Shown here: in pieces, positions 9,476-21,065 of the stretch
Numbering within the stretch: the first letter of the stretch is position 1
Layout of the letters: every line of letters begins with the position of its first letter
NCBI GenBank assembly: GCA_028673005.1
Contig: CM054120.1
Span: forward strand, 76,629,533-76,693,532
DNA: 64,000 nt
Source of the DNA: Tanypteryx hageni
Taxonomy: Eukaryota; Arthropoda; Insecta; Odonata; Petaluridae
Direction of reading: 5' to 3'
Position numbers and translations under genes: made by a program
Notes under the pieces: generated by a model
Seen by the model: only the letters and a program-made list of their open reading frames with translations
Databases searched by the model: none
What the model was told of the DNA's origin: nothing

Positions 9476-9892
9476 CTAGGTAAAAGAGTTGAGCGACTCG
9501 GCAGTCGTTGAATTGTGGGAGGGAAAATAGGTTGAGGTATTGGGTAAGGTTTTACCAGTGGACTTGTAGAGTGCATAGAGACAACAGAATTCCCCGCAAA
9601 CGTCCGAACGAAAGCTCTGAAGTTGAACTGAATTTCGAGCGAAAGAGAACGGTTCTAGAAATTTTGATATCGAATGGACGAGAGGTGGATAACCGTAAGA
9701 ATCGAAATATTCTGCCTTTTGCTTATTTAAAATATGCACCGCGATCCAATGGCTTCCCGGTCGAGTAGAAGCGCCTAAATTTATTACATAAATTCCAGGC
9801 GAGGGTAAACTATCTGAAGGAAACACCCCACGAAAAACTTTTCTCGTGCGTAGATTGCGACTAAGCAAGCTGTATATATCTAACGTGTTCAT
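9476..9892 (-). CDS. Element 2: adenain-like cysteine protease
   Basis: 138 codons, open. Catalytic residues are visible as H48 (GSHWIAVH), D64 (EYFDSYG), Q92 (QLQSF) and C99 (DVCGEFCC). The N-terminal LRTRKVFRGVFPSD block matches the element 3 protease. The start lies three bases after the major capsid stop (9896). In adenoviruses and Polintons this enzyme cleaves capsid and core precursors inside the particle. The C-terminus is about 35 residues shorter than in element 3, but both tails are poorly conserved. Confidence 0.82.
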   Translation of the reverse strand: MNTLDIYSLLSRNLRTRKVFRGVFPSDSLPSPGIYVINLGASTRPGSHWIAVHILNKQKAEYFDSYGYPPLVHSISKFLEPFSFARNSVQLQSFRSDVCGEFCCLYALYKSTGKTLPNTSTYFPSHNSTTAESLNSFT

Positions 9893-9895
9893 CGC

Positions 9896-11171
9896 TTATG
9901 CAAAATTGGTGATGTTTGGACTTTTATCTATTTCCAAAGAGGCGTCGTATTCCGCGTAAACGATGCACGTTACGGTTTTTTTGAGCGGGTTTTCGAAGCA
10001 AGCTTTGATTCTCACGGTACCCCTATCCGTCAAACCGATTTATTCTTCGTTGCCCGAACCGTCAGGTGTTAGATCGAAAGCTAAAATGAAGTATCCATGT
10101 GCAAACATGTCCAAGGTTATTTGATTACCTTTATCACCGTAATGCACACCGATTCCCGAAAACATGGAACGGTATGCTTGCGTCTAGTATTTTTGATCGG
10201 TGAAATTGCCTTGCGTTGGAATTCGAACGCCGTTGAGGGAGAGAAAGAAACTAGTCATAGAATAATGAGAACGCGAAAGGTTTTTTGTCCCTCCTTCCAA
10301 CGTACGCATCGTTATCGACCGTGCTGAAAAATATTTTGTTCGGAAGCTGTCCTGGTATGACGTTATCTACAGAAATCGTTTGATTACCTCGAGGGACAGT
10401 GAACGTCTTAACTTCCACTCGCTTGAAAGGATATATCGCGTTGCTTTGCTCCAGCGCTCTGGAATGAGCCAACAAAATTGAGGGGTTTATATCGTTATGC
10501 TCGAAGTATAAAGTAGCATCGAGGATTTTCAGCACGAAAGTACTCGCAGCACCCTCCATGATGTGGAAACTCGGTTTTGCGAGCGATAATTTAACTCCTA
10601 CGTAAACTCCATTAATTAAGAGACGATCTTGGTTAAATACGTCGACATGCAATTTTTCATAGAGCTCCACGACTCTACTGTTAGCAAATTGAGCTTTTCT
10701 CATAACAAAACCTACATTTGTGTCATCTTGTTTATTGATATCCTCACCGCTATCGAGCAGCCACCTATCGCACGCCAAATGAGTCTTCGCAGCATCCGCG
10801 CCATAACTAAGGAGATTTTAGAAAATGCTACGAATGTGATAATTATCTTCCGAGGACGTTACTTGCTTTCCGTTGAAATAGGCGTTGCATTGGTCGAAAA
10901 ACGAATGCAAAATATTATTTACTACCCCGGGTGGAATTTTGTCCTCTGCCCCATAGTCTGATCCATCAGCTTTGACAAATTTTACACTGATTTGTAAATA
11001 AAAACTGTTCAAATTTTTGTACGATTCTCCCAAATCTTTCACAACGAATTTCATGGTCGATTGATTGACTAAGGAAGAGATCGGTTTATACAGAATGAGG
11101 CCCTTGCCTAAAATATTCGTTTGTAATGGTTGCCGACGAAATAAGTCGAGCGAGGATAGCATGTGTTCCAT
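9896..11171 (-). pseudogene. Element 2: major capsid protein, frameshifted
   Basis: The N-terminal part is 11171-10818 (LDLFRRQPLQTNILGKG, PGVVNNILHSFFDQCNAYF), the middle part 10778-10251 (LLDSGEDINKQDDTN, LHVDVFNQDRLLINGV, NPSILLAHSRALEQ), and decayed sequence continues to YAEYDASLEIDK and the stop at 9896-9898. At least two frameshifts or stops separate the parts (near 10800 and below 10251). Similarity to the element 3 capsid gene runs over the full length. It is the double jelly-roll capsid protein of Polintons. Confidence 0.85.
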
Positions 11172-11176
11172 CTCGG

Positions 11177-11608
11177 TTATGAAGAAAATATGTCCGTATT
11201 CACCCGACGTCTCTTTCTCGTCGAATGAGGTTTTTTGCGTTTGATGTTCTTTTTTATTAACTTTGGTCTTTTACCTATGCGTAAGCTCGATCCACTCATC
11301 GTTTTAATTTTTTATTCCGCTTTTCTCTTTTAATTCGCTCCAGCCTCACCCAATCGATTATGCAATATTTCCTTAATTGGCCTCGTTCCCAAATCCGAGA
11401 GAATTCCGACCCCCGTACTGGCCGCCTCCTTACCTACCTCTTTAAGACCGCTTTGTATAAGAGGTTTAGCGAAACGATAAAGAACCGCGAGAAAGCTTCC
11501 TAATCCTCTACCTCTCTACACTCGATAACTGGCGCGGTAGACGGGACCTATTTCTCCTCCACATTGATTGACGTAATACGTCGTATATCGATAAACGTCC
11601 GTTAACAT
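11177..11608 (-). pseudogene. Element 2: pVI-like basic protein, several stops
   Basis: One continuous frame of 144 codons from the ATG ending 11608 to the TAA at 11177-11179. It is interrupted by in-frame stops after ASYRV, before KRKAE and after it. Recognisable blocks are NQCGGEIGPVYRA, RGRGLGSFLAVLYRF, a KEVGKEAA helix and a very basic tail ending in TDIFSS. All match the element 3 gene at 44904-45341. Probable internal virion protein with an amphipathic membrane-active N-terminus (inference). Confidence 0.7.
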
Positions 11609-11635
11609 CTCGAACGATAATAATTTCTTTTTTGG

Positions 11636-13020
11636 TTATTGCGACACTTTTATAAAGTGTAAAACTAAAAGAGAAAGTGTAGCTCCACCGAAGAAAGGAT
11701 ATGGTTCGCCGTCTTTTCCTGTGAGTAGGATTTCGACGTTCTCGATTTCTTTTTTCTCTAGGGGACAGTAGTAAACGGGATTGAAAAAATGGTGTCTTTC
11801 TTCGTTTAGGCTGACAATTCGCAAACATCTGCTGAGAGAATCACCGACCAATTGCGGCTTGATTAAATCCGTATAAACGAAAATATATCGCGTGTCACTA
11901 CTGCGTGCGATGTCCCCCTTTTTCCTATATTCTCCTCCTTCGATGACATCTATCGAATAATTTGGATTTTCAAATATGACAGTTTATTTTCTCCATCATT
12001 TCTCTTACACAAAAAATCCTTTTTTTCACGGACCTCATATAATACAAGGTAAAATTCCACCGGAGACCTGTAAGAAGGGAAAATCCGCTAACAATTCATT
12101 CGGTAATATTTCGACGTGGAAACTTACGAGTTTATCCATAGCTTTTATCATCCTTTCACCGAAATTGAATTCATTCGATTTCTTCGGTTCTACAACCGAA
12201 GATATTAATTCGATAGCAGAATCGTAAGTGCCAGGAGGTGATCAAATCGGTAAATTCTCTGGTATTTTGATGGGTACATTAGCAAATTTTTCTAAATTTT
12301 TCACATCTTCAGGTATGTCGACGCATTTGTAGAGAAAATAGATGAGTAGCAAAATAACATCGACAAAACGAGCATTCAAATCTTGAAAATTCATACTGAT
12401 GATATATTGCAACAAAGATTCTTATTTTCCCGCAGGAGGTGCAATTAGCAATGAATCTGGTGGAATTTCAACATAGACGCCTACTAATTTATCCATCTCC
12501 TGAATCACTTTTGTTCCTAAAGACATTCAATATTCATCATTGATTTCGAATCTAACACTAAATCCAATAACTTATCGGAGTCATTTTCATCACATTTCAG
12601 CAAATTTCTTTTCTCATCAGCCGACAGCGATCGTAATATATCCTCTAACGAGTTGTAAGATCCGGGATGGATCGTAACTGGTACATCACCGGGAATTTCA
12701 ATATGAACATTATTTTTAGGACAAGCTATATGTTCCTTCAATACATCCAAAGCACTTTTTCTTTTCTCAATAGGTAACAAATCTAGCATATGTTTCATAA
12801 ATTTATAAGTTCCTGGAGCTATCGTAATCGGTGTACTATCTACCATTTCGATATTGACTTGTCTGTCTCTATTCATCTCATCCCTTATGGATCCTGTTCT
12901 AACGAATCTTTGGAATCGAAAATTCGGCCAAACCCACTCTCCATTCTCCGCTTCCTAAATCCACTCGTTGGGATAATTTCGTCCAAAAATGAGCTATTGT
13001 ATTACCTTCGAAATACTCGC
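11636..13020 (-). pseudogene. Element 2: penton-like minor capsid protein with many repeat modules, broken
   Basis: The first residues are lost at the junction with the integrase. The recognisable start is a GNTIAHFWTKL block near 13010, then WRVGLAEF. The open piece 12876-12517 and decayed sequence to about 11990 contain five or more copies of a module of roughly 45-50 residues, each with the pattern V.IEIP....(I)TI.PG.Y.S.EDIL. The C-terminal piece 11851-11636 (VGDSLSRCLRIV, HHFFNPVYY, IENVEILL) matches the penton of element 3. Element 3 has three such modules and element 1 has one. Several stops and frameshifts are present. Confidence 0.68.
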
Positions 13021-14447
13021 GAGAGCCTTAATCCAAGAATTAAAGGAATCTGAATATCCTTTCCACTTGACGAAATATTTGAGACTACGACCTTTTCCTC
13101 TACGCCTCAATATTTTATCTATTTTAAACTCGGTGGCCTCGGATACGATTGTTCTCTTTAGTTCTGGTTCGTAAAAGTATCCCTCGATACTCTCTCCGTT
13201 CATATCTTTCAACTCGTACGTAGGAACAATGTTCCCCGTAACGATAGATTTAATTTTAAAAACTGCAGTCGTATGGTTAGGCGTATATTCTTTAGCGAAC
13301 GGCATTCTCTCTTTGCTGATTCTTACGTAATCTCCCGCGGTAAATCTCGGCTTTCTCTTTTTTTCCCCTCTCCGAGACGTGTCTCGACCAGTCGTTTCCC
13401 CACCTCGAATGCATTTGAGTCATTTACTCGGGAAGGAGCTATTCCGATGGTAGAATGAATGCCATCGTTATATCCCTTCATAAGTTTCGGTAAGACGCTC
13501 ACATAATCGTAAGTGGAATATTTGGTGAAATATTTGTACATTTTAGTCTTGAGCGTTCTCTTGAATCTTTCCACAACCGAAGCTTTAACATCTGGATTGT
13601 GAGTATAATAAAACTTTATATTTTCCTTTGTTAGAAATTCCTGAAATTTTCTATTCTTGAATTCGGTACACTTATCGCTTTGCAATTTCAACGGTTTTCT
13701 ACCGCTCTGCTTAAATATTAACCTCAATGCCTCCACAATGACTTCCACAGTCTTACTTTTTAGCGGAACTGCCCAAGCGTATTTAGAGAACAAATGACGT
13801 TTCGTCAATGTATGAAACGTCGTAAAAGCTTCTTTGAAAGCGTTATCTTAACGGTCTATGTAACGTATAAGCATCTTGCGAATCCAACCAATTTTGAACT
13901 TTACTTTTCGATACCTTTTAATTCAAAGCTTTCCACAATTTATCCGCAGTGAAAAAACCCGCAGGATTTGCAGGATCACCGTAAATACTTTCAATTTCTT
14001 TATCGGGGTCCACGGCGTCTTTGGTTTTCGAACCCGAGATCCCCGCCGCGGTAAGCTTCTTCCCCGCTTTGATGTTATTTTTTCGCTTAACGCTTCTGCG
14101 CTGTTTAATCTCTCCATCACACCTTCCCATGATTTGTCTAAAGCTACACTATCTAACTTTATGCGCTTGGTTAGAGATTCTAAACTGTTACTGGGAGGTC
14201 TCTTTACCGCCGGCCTCCTCACTCTTTTTTCTTTCACGATCGAGATACTAATGGGCTTTCTCTTCTCTGCCGCACCGTTTAAATAAGTATCCAGCGCATG
14301 CTTGTATAGATGCCATTTATCTAAATCGTTCAAATCTTTCCTGTAGAAGACTTTTTGCATTTCTTCGTCTAATTTAGATATTCGTGCTTTCGATCGTTCT
14401 CTGTCGAGAACTTTGGGATCAATGAGTAACATCTTTTTGAGACTCAT
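12994..14447 (-). pseudogene. Element 2: RVE integrase with chromodomain, first catalytic Asp deleted
   Basis: Parts: N-terminus 14447-13923, a frameshift near 14030 leading into PANPAGFFTADKLWKAL, core 13808-13323 and chromodomain 13305-12994. The core keeps LQSDKCTEF (second Asp) and SVVERFKRTLK (Glu). Between the SYIDET block (near 13815) and the SKYAWAVPL block, the segment that holds the first catalytic Asp in element 3 is missing, so the enzyme is dead. The C-terminal chromodomain (KIDKILRRRGKG, YFVKWKGYSDSFNSW) is intact. The start codon overlaps the pX-like stop as ATGA. Confidence 0.85.
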
Positions 14448-14773
14448 TTGTTTATCAGACTCCCTATAATTTCGCTGAGAATGGAGCCGATGAGCATTGG
14501 AAGGAAACCACCTTTCTGAATCAATAATATCCGCTTCTGTTTCAAAGACCCTTTCTTATCACCGAGCGCTCTCAGCGTTTTGCAATGCTTCCTTAGATTT
14601 TTCTTTAAGTCAGGGCTTATTTTATGATTCCCGTTCAAAAAGTTCAAGCAGCACTCGCACAAGACTTTGATTACCTCTTCATCTACGTTTTTCAAAATTG
14701 CGTTACGCAATTTAGGCTTAGTGCTTTTCAAGGCGTGTAGCAAATATTTATTAGATCTCAGCCTTTTCATCAT
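14444..14773 (-). CDS. Element 2: adenovirus pX-like small basic protein
   Basis: 109 codons, intact. Basic N-terminus, then LCECCLNFLNGNHKISPDL, a Lys-rich region and a C-terminal Gly-Gly-Phe-Leu-Pro hydrophobic segment (GGFLPMLIGSILSEIIGSL). The basic region plus GG-x-LP hydrophobic tail is the layout of adenovirus core protein pX, for which relatives have been proposed in adintoviruses and Polintons. It overlaps the end of the ATPase gene and its stop overlaps the integrase start. Role: probably DNA condensation or a membrane-associated virion component (inference). Confidence 0.62.
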   Translation of the reverse strand: MMKRLRSNKYLLHALKSTKPKLRNAILKNVDEEVIKVLCECCLNFLNGNHKISPDLKKNLRKHCKTLRALGDKKGSLKQKRILLIQKGGFLPMLIGSILSEIIGSLINK

Positions 14774-15373
14774 CGATCAGATGTGACGGCGCATAAACGA
14801 TGGTAATCTCATACGGGAATATACACATAGTGAATTGCAAACGATCGTTCGTCTCTTGTGAGAGGTAAAACACTAAATAACCGTAAGGTTCACAAGTCGC
14901 TTCCTTATATACCCCCGTCAACTCGCGAGAATTTTCCGGGTAGAACTGTCTCGCCAAATTTCCAAATTGCAGTTTGACGCAAGGAATGCGAAACGCTACG
15001 ATATATTTAGCATTGAGAGAAATATTTCTCGCTTGAGGACTCTGATAAAAAACGTTCTGAGTAATGAGAATCACAGAGATATTAAAATGATGAGAACCTT
15101 TTGTGAATAATTGTACGCTTCGTGCATCAAATCATCGATGACGAATAGAGTGGGAGTTCTGCTTGGATTCTCGAAAAAAGGAACCCAATTTTCAAATTCA
15201 ACCCCCTCTATATCAGGCTCGTTCCTGGGACTGCAGCAGCACACTACGCGTACGATCTGACCATCTGAAAGCTGCGGTAAATTACGCAAAAATATCAAAA
15301 CGAACGTTGTCTTACCACAACAGCTAGGTCCGGCGCAAATACAGGTGAAGGGATGTTTTCACCTCAGTGACAT
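14751..15373 (-). pseudogene. Element 2: A32/FtsK-like packaging ATPase, broken
   Basis: Starts at the ATG ending 15373. Codon 5 is TGA where element 3 has Trp. Walker A (GPSCCGKT) follows near 15320 and Walker B (LFVIDDLM) near 15140. A frameshift near 15075-15090 moves the rest to 15074-14751 (LITQNVFYQSPQARNISL, LDQ-like block, IDDEKAEI). These are the hallmarks of the genome-packaging ATPase of Polintons and nucleocytoplasmic viruses. One stop and one frameshift make this copy inactive. Confidence 0.85.
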
Positions 15374-15413
15374 AACACTAACTGAGCATATTTCCTTAAA
15401 CTGTAATTTTTAT

Positions 15414-18400
15414 TCAAGTTTCATAGTCAGATTCGAAAGCCTCTTCCCAAGTTCTCTTAAAATTTGGAATTTTGCAGTTTCCCCAAGCTAAGGTATTTAT
15501 GCCGTCCTCGCATATGTAGCGCTTATCATCAGAAAAACTCATTGCTAATTTATTGATTTCAACGGAAAATACTTCATGTTCCTTACTGCAAATTACATTC
15601 ATTTTTCTGAACTGTATAGAGTTATCTATAAGACACTTTACGTAGTCATCAAATGTTAAGCTGTTTTCGATCACAGATTTAGCAAAACCCTTTGCCTTTT
15701 TCTTGTCTTTTTGCTTCTTTACTTTATAGCTTGCTCGTCAATCCCACAAAGTGCGTCATCAGTTGTCCGTCACACTCATCTTTAAATTTCCCAACCACCT
15801 TTTTGTTTTTATCGCAAAAGCAAGGATGATCGCGAGGGTAATTGGAAGTGTCGTATGTATCGAGGTCGATCAGCATGTCATTGTAAAAGTCTTCAGTCTT
15901 AATTTCATAAATAAAGCTGTCCGTGTCGGTATAACATAAATTTACCTTTTCACCATATTTAGGTTTCATAAATTTATAGTAGAAATCGTACATTAATGTC
16001 TTACTTAAATCTAAGACACAAAACCCAATGTAAATAGGTTTATTCATCTTAATTACTGTATCTCTCAAGTGGACGGCAAAAAAACTTTCGTTGAAAATCC
16101 TACGATCCAGGAATATAGACTTAGAAATTAACTTATCCAACCTTTTCTGGTTAGACGTTAACTCTAAACGCATTATTTTTCTCACGTTTTCCATTGTTTT
16201 CCCAAATACCGCGTTATTCATGAGTTTGTAAAAGTCATTTTCAAACTCATTATCAGTGGTTTTTCTACGTTCTGTATTTAACTAAATATACAATTTCAAC
16301 GATGAAGAGTGGTTAAATTGGATGATGCGATAAATGGTCTTGAGTCTTAGTCCCAGGGAAAGGGCCTGCTTAAGATTGACGTAGTGAATTACGTATTTCG
16401 TCTTATCTTCTATAGTCGTCAGTAGTTTTTTATGTTTACTACCCGGAGGAGTATTATTTTCAGGACATAATGGTAGATCAGTGTGTTCGCAGTGGAGCTC
16501 GTGGGGGTATTCCAAATCAACTTCCAAAATGTGCCCAATGGAATTATCGTCGGGTATGGATTCCACATCAAAATTTTGAATTTCTTCGGTAGAGAGCCAC
16601 CGAAACCGCTATATGGAAAGGATCTAGAGAAAGCCCATCCATAGAGGTTGTTAGCATCCAAATAAATGATAAAGCGAAACTCAGAATTAGAGTTGAAATT
16701 TTCTAAATATTTATTATTTGCTACGCTGTATAGTTTACAGCATTGGCTTATCCCACCACGAATACCCTTCTCTACCATCAACATCATATCATAATCAACC
16801 AAAAGTTCGAGCTCGATTTCAGTGTGTTTGAGCATAGCGTCAAACGTCAATCCAGGAGCAGTGTAATACCACGCTAGATCGAGATTATATGCTCCTAAAC
16901 ACACGTCTCGAAAGTTTTCAAATACATCAGCCAAAAGTGTGACGTCTGTTTTGAGATATACATCGCTATAGTCACCCAAAGTCTTACATGCAAAAGTCTT
17001 CCAGACTTTCAACGCGTACGCATAGTTCTCGTCAGAAATTCCGTCTTCAGTCAATCGATTGAAAAACATTTCTTTTGGTGGCAAACAGGTCTCGTCCAGT
17101 TTCATCCAACTGTCCGTATAATCATAAAGATACACACCCTTGCGTCGAACCAAATCTAATTGATCATCAAAAACCTCACCAGTAAGCTTAAATTTTTCGT
17201 GAGGAATGTTATCCGCCAATTTAGAAAGGGAAGAAGCTATGAACCTGAAGGTATCTAAAAACCTAACTGAAAATTTTTCACTTATCGCCTTAGAGAATGT
17301 GATATATTTCTCTTCTGTATTTAGGATTACGTGAATTTTTTTGTCGTCGTAACCTAACTCGCTGACAATGATGGGAGAATCGTATCCGGAAAGGTTGTGG
17401 ATGAAGACCGGAAGAAAATTGGGCATTATAAATTGTAAATTACAAAAATAATGCGCAGGACCTCTATATTCTCCAGTAAGGTGATCGTGAACCCTCACAC
17501 GATCCTTGCCTAGGGTCTTCCTGCAGATGTGGCAAGTGGTTAATTCTTGAAATACATCCTCTTGAACCGATGATAAGGGTGTCATAGGAATCGCATTTTT
17601 GTACACAACCTCGATTTTCTCTGCCTTTTCCTTCATTTTGTGCATGAATACTTTTGCAGCATCCTGCCCGCGATATAAAACTGGTTGAGTGTAACCATTA
17701 TATGAAACAAGAATGTAGCAGAAACTGAACGGTTCATGTTTTCGGTAAGGGTTTGAATAGGAACATTAAGTCGTGTTTACACAAGTATCTACCTTTCGGA
17801 GAATGCACTCAAAATCTGCATAGACCACTAAAGGAACCCGAAACAGGTGACTAATGTTTTTAAATTTCATCCATTTGTTATCTTCCGTGGGTAAAACGAT
17901 CTTTGCAGGTGACTTGGCTTTACATTCAATTTTATGATCTTCCAGGACTTCCCGATCACGATAGTACGCGAAGCACCTCTTGCAAATAAATATTTTATGT
18001 TTATGTTTCGTTATTTGTGATCTCACTAACTTTCAAAGTTTTTAATGTAGCTGTAATGGGAAATGTTCTCATCTGTCAAGTACAAAAGGTCCCTATGATC
18101 TTCTTGTTCCCTATCAACAGTTTTTATCGGGTAGACATTGTTTTTTTCGTCTAAGCCAAAAACGTTGATTGAAATATTATTCACCTTCTCAAATTTGGGA
18201 ATATCGCATAATCGTACGGGGTAGGAGATGCAATCCCAATTGTACCCATTTCGGAAATCTTCATTATCGTATGAGGATGGCCGTTTAAAATTTTTTGGAA
18301 TATTTTTTCACCAAATCGCATACTTGAAAGAGTAATAATCAAAATTTTTTATATTAACGATCGCTTTTGTTGCTTTTATTTTATATGGCAATTCAATGAA

Positions 18401-18905
18401 CTTGGATCCCTTCAACGGTACGTATTTGTTAATTCTTATTCCTACTTCCTTCACACGTTCAAGACTCTATCCTGATCCTTTCTCCTGACTCGGATTTTTC
18501 TTTCAAAATTTTCCCGAACAATTGCTCTCAAATTTCCTCAATGTCATCCATCTGTAATACCCGCGTGTTTTTAGTTTTAAATAGCATATCCTTAATCTCT
18601 TCACCTTTCTTAAATACCGCATGCAAAATAATATTAATTTTAAGGGCAGTATTGGTTAATTGCTCAAAAACTTTAGAAATGAGAATATCATTGTTTTTTT
18701 GGAGAAAGGAAACGACGTCTTTGCTCTCCTCATCACCTCCTATCGAGAACGTTTTCAATCTATTTTTTACCGCCGATTCGATTTCTGCGATCTCAACTAC
18801 TATTGAAATTATTGAATTCTCGCGATGAGAGGCGCTGTTCTCGTGATGAATTCGATTTTTAATCTCATAATGCTGTTGACAGAACCTACAGAACTAACGT
18901 CCTCT
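15414..18905 (-). pseudogene. Element 2: protein-primed type DNA polymerase B, broken into several frames
   Basis: Pieces in order on the minus strand: a zinc-like N-terminus near 18900 (FCRFCQQHYEI), 18758-18528 (LKINIILHAVFKKGEE), decayed sequence, 18026-17766 (CKRCFAYYRDREVLEDHK; VVYADFE exonuclease motif I), 17645-16419 (CHICRKTL...HDHLTG zinc loop; NLSGYDS exonuclease II; LKTDVTLLADVF exonuclease III; motif A DANNLYGW), 16566-16282, 16221-15724 (motif [12 protein letters not shown]; motif C YTDTDSF) and 15674-15414. Motifs A, B and C all survive here, but the gene is split by many frameshifts and stops. Polymerase B replicates Polinton genomes, probably with a protein primer. Confidence 0.85.
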
Positions 18906-19745
18906 CGTACTATCAACTACTTCACACATTGCCATGTATGTCTCTATATCATCAACACCTTCGTCATTAATTACTACTAGTGCTGTAATTTTATTAAAAC
19001 CCTCCTGAATTTCCTCAAGAGATGTTAATGAACCGGATTTAAAACGTTTTAATATCTCAGATACAAAAGACGTTACGAAAAGAGGTAAGGAGGGAATTTA
19101 GGTGTAGGCCAATGGTAACTATGAAGATAAAGCGTTTAATCTTGTAGTGCGACTCGTAAAACTTTTTTAAATATTTACTTGTGAGTAAATATATAGAAAA
19201 CTTACCTCAAAAGATAGCATCGATAATATCGCTTTTTTTCATACGCAGTGATTATAGTGCCGGAAATGCGAAAAATCTACCGTTTCCAAATAAACAACGT
19301 CTAGCAGTAAAACAGCCACTCGAATTCTGAGATTTTTTTCGAACTTTTATACCTCTCTCTAATGCGTGACGTAAACTACCAGATGTCCTCCAACCATATA
19401 TGGGTAAGTCGAAGCAATTCGCGTTTTCACACTTGGCAAATTCTACCGTGATCAAGTCACGTTTATTAGCAGGTCTCCTCTCATAAGTCGCACACATTAA
19501 TATTTCATAACATCCTGAGAAATCGAATCATAACATCCTCGTAGTTTTCAGAAATTAAGTCAAGTCTCGTTTGTGAAGAGGTCTCACATTAATCCCTCTA
19601 CTTAATCTTAGGCAAATGAAATGAATTCTCCACCGTGCATTAATTCTTTAACATCACGAGCGTGTTACTCAATTGTAATAATGCTTTCCGGCCTGCATTC
19701 AAGGTAACGTACCAGGCTATATAAGCCTTGCTCTTGATTATCCGC
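18906..19745. other. No confident gene; two unassigned open stretches
   Basis: A minus-strand stretch without ATG at about 19100-18906 (with SLTSLEEIQEGFNKI) and a minus ORF 19497-19252 (81 codons, C-terminal CFTARRC) are open but unrecognised. They could be remnants of the left end of element 2. TATA-like CTATATAAG at 19719-19727 belongs to the next gene. Confidence 0.35.
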
Positions 19746-19748
19746 CAT

Positions 19749-20234
19749 ATGGCTGAAGAAAGAGAAGACTGCTTCCTCGGTGAGTACGGTTTCTCATATT
19801 TTTGCGTATACTGTCACTCATACTGCTTTTCTAGCACGAAAGTTATCTGAAATGCATTTTTCTAATCTTTTAACAGTTAAAAGTGGGAAACATAATGGAT
19901 TTTACTGTAAAAATTAACGGATTGTACTACAAAATCTCTTTGAGTGAGTATTGAAAATTTCTATTCGCATCACACGTCAATTTATTTGTTTAAACTAAGC
20001 AAATATTATGCAGTATATAATATATTTATTTAATTTTCTAATTATCATAATACCTCAACCATGATTCTTATTAAATATGAAGATTATTATTAGTTCTTTT
20101 TATTTCCTATTATAGTCGATATTCCCCAAACAGCGGAGGAAGTAATGGATGTGGAGGAGGTGGAGGAGGCTGAGGAGGTTGAGAAGGTGAAGGAGGTTGA
20201 GGAGGTGAAGGATGATGAGGTTGAGGAGGTGTAG
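19749..20234 (+). CDS. Small acidic protein, three exons (hypothetical)
   Basis: TATA-like CTATATAAG lies about 30 bp before the ATG at 19749. Exon 1 is 19749-19779 (MAEEREDCFL) with donor GTGAGT. Exon 2 is 19884-19943 with the acceptor at AAAAG (not the earlier AACAG, which gives a stop) and donor GTGAGT. Exon 3 is 20116-20234 after TATTATAG. All joins are phase 1. The product is 69 residues: a short central strand-like part (TVKINGLYYKISL) and a Glu/Val-rich tail of VEE/EEV repeats ending at TAG 20232. AATAAA follows at 20265. Not recognised. It lies just beyond the polymerase end of element 2, divergent to it, like the leftward spliced genes of element 3, so it may belong to that element. 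The splice model is predicted, not proven. Confidence 0.45.
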
Positions 20235-20279
20235 GATGATATTATTATAATTTATGAAAAACTTAATAAAAGATAATAA

Positions 20280-21060
20280 AAATTCCTAACTGTCTGCTTT
20301 ATTAAAAAATATTCCATACCTAGCACAATAAAGTATGTGATTTGATTCAAACTGACCCTTTTTAAAGCAAGTAAGAACCATACGGTATTAGGTGTAATGA
20401 AGCATGTGAAAGGTTTCTTTCTACCTAGAAGAGGCGGTGGGCGTAACATGCATAATGTAGCGGTCTAAAATGAGGTGGGAGGAGGGTGGAGAATAAGAAA
20501 AAAAATAGTGAATAAGAAAATGATAAAAAAGGCAAGAAGCATAACGTGTATTGCAGTTCACATACGTCTACGGATAAATTTTGTTAACTTTTTTATTTTG
20601 AAAGATAGGTTTCGTATTTGGGATAGGTCCTAACCAGGTCATGTTTTGTGGGGTGCATAACTCTCAGGGGCGACCCACACATTTGCCTAAATTTCAGGGG
20701 CAAAAGTGTTTTTCTCAAATAGCACCTTTATTTATAGAGATAGGCGCTTGGTGTACTCAATGAAATTTATATAATTTTTAACGCTCCTTCTTCTGACTTT
20801 AATAAAAAATTCATAACTTCATCAAATATATGATCAATTTACATTCCATAAGATGTTTGCATGATAGTAATTGAATAAATAAAACATAAATGGTGACAGT
20901 AAAAAGCATTTTATTACATCAGGAATCAATGAATATAAAAACAATGTTTCTCCAAAAATTTTTTAATAATTACTTCCCTGTATTTCCAAATCCTTTTTAT
21001 TTCTATCTGTAGCAGCCAATGAAATTACTTCAATAAAATTCAATTTATCTTCAACTTTTT
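20280..21060. other. No gene seen
   Basis: AT-rich DNA after the AATAAA of the preceding gene; no supportable coding region. Confidence 0.5.
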
Positions 21061-21065
21061 TAAAA

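Larger units (their letters stand above)
7150..18905 (-). mobile_element. Polinton (Maverick) element 2, decayed, minus strand
   Basis: Read from right to left the order is polymerase B, ATPase, pX-like, integrase, penton, pVI-like, major capsid, protease, DnaQ-like, PC4-like and DnaQ-BIR. This is the order of element 3 minus the hemopexin-like gene and plus one DnaQ-like gene. Two AATAAA signals on the minus strand (7126-7150 region) follow the last gene. Terminal inverted repeats were not recognised, so the bounds given are those of the genes. Nearly every gene carries stops or frameshifts; protease, pX-like and the BIR part are open. Confidence 0.85.

Noticed and set aside
20116..20234. 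Plain GAG microsatellite
   Set aside because: The region is GA-rich, but it continues an open frame across two consensus introns and ends at a stop with AATAAA after it, so a coding reading was preferred, with moderate confidence.
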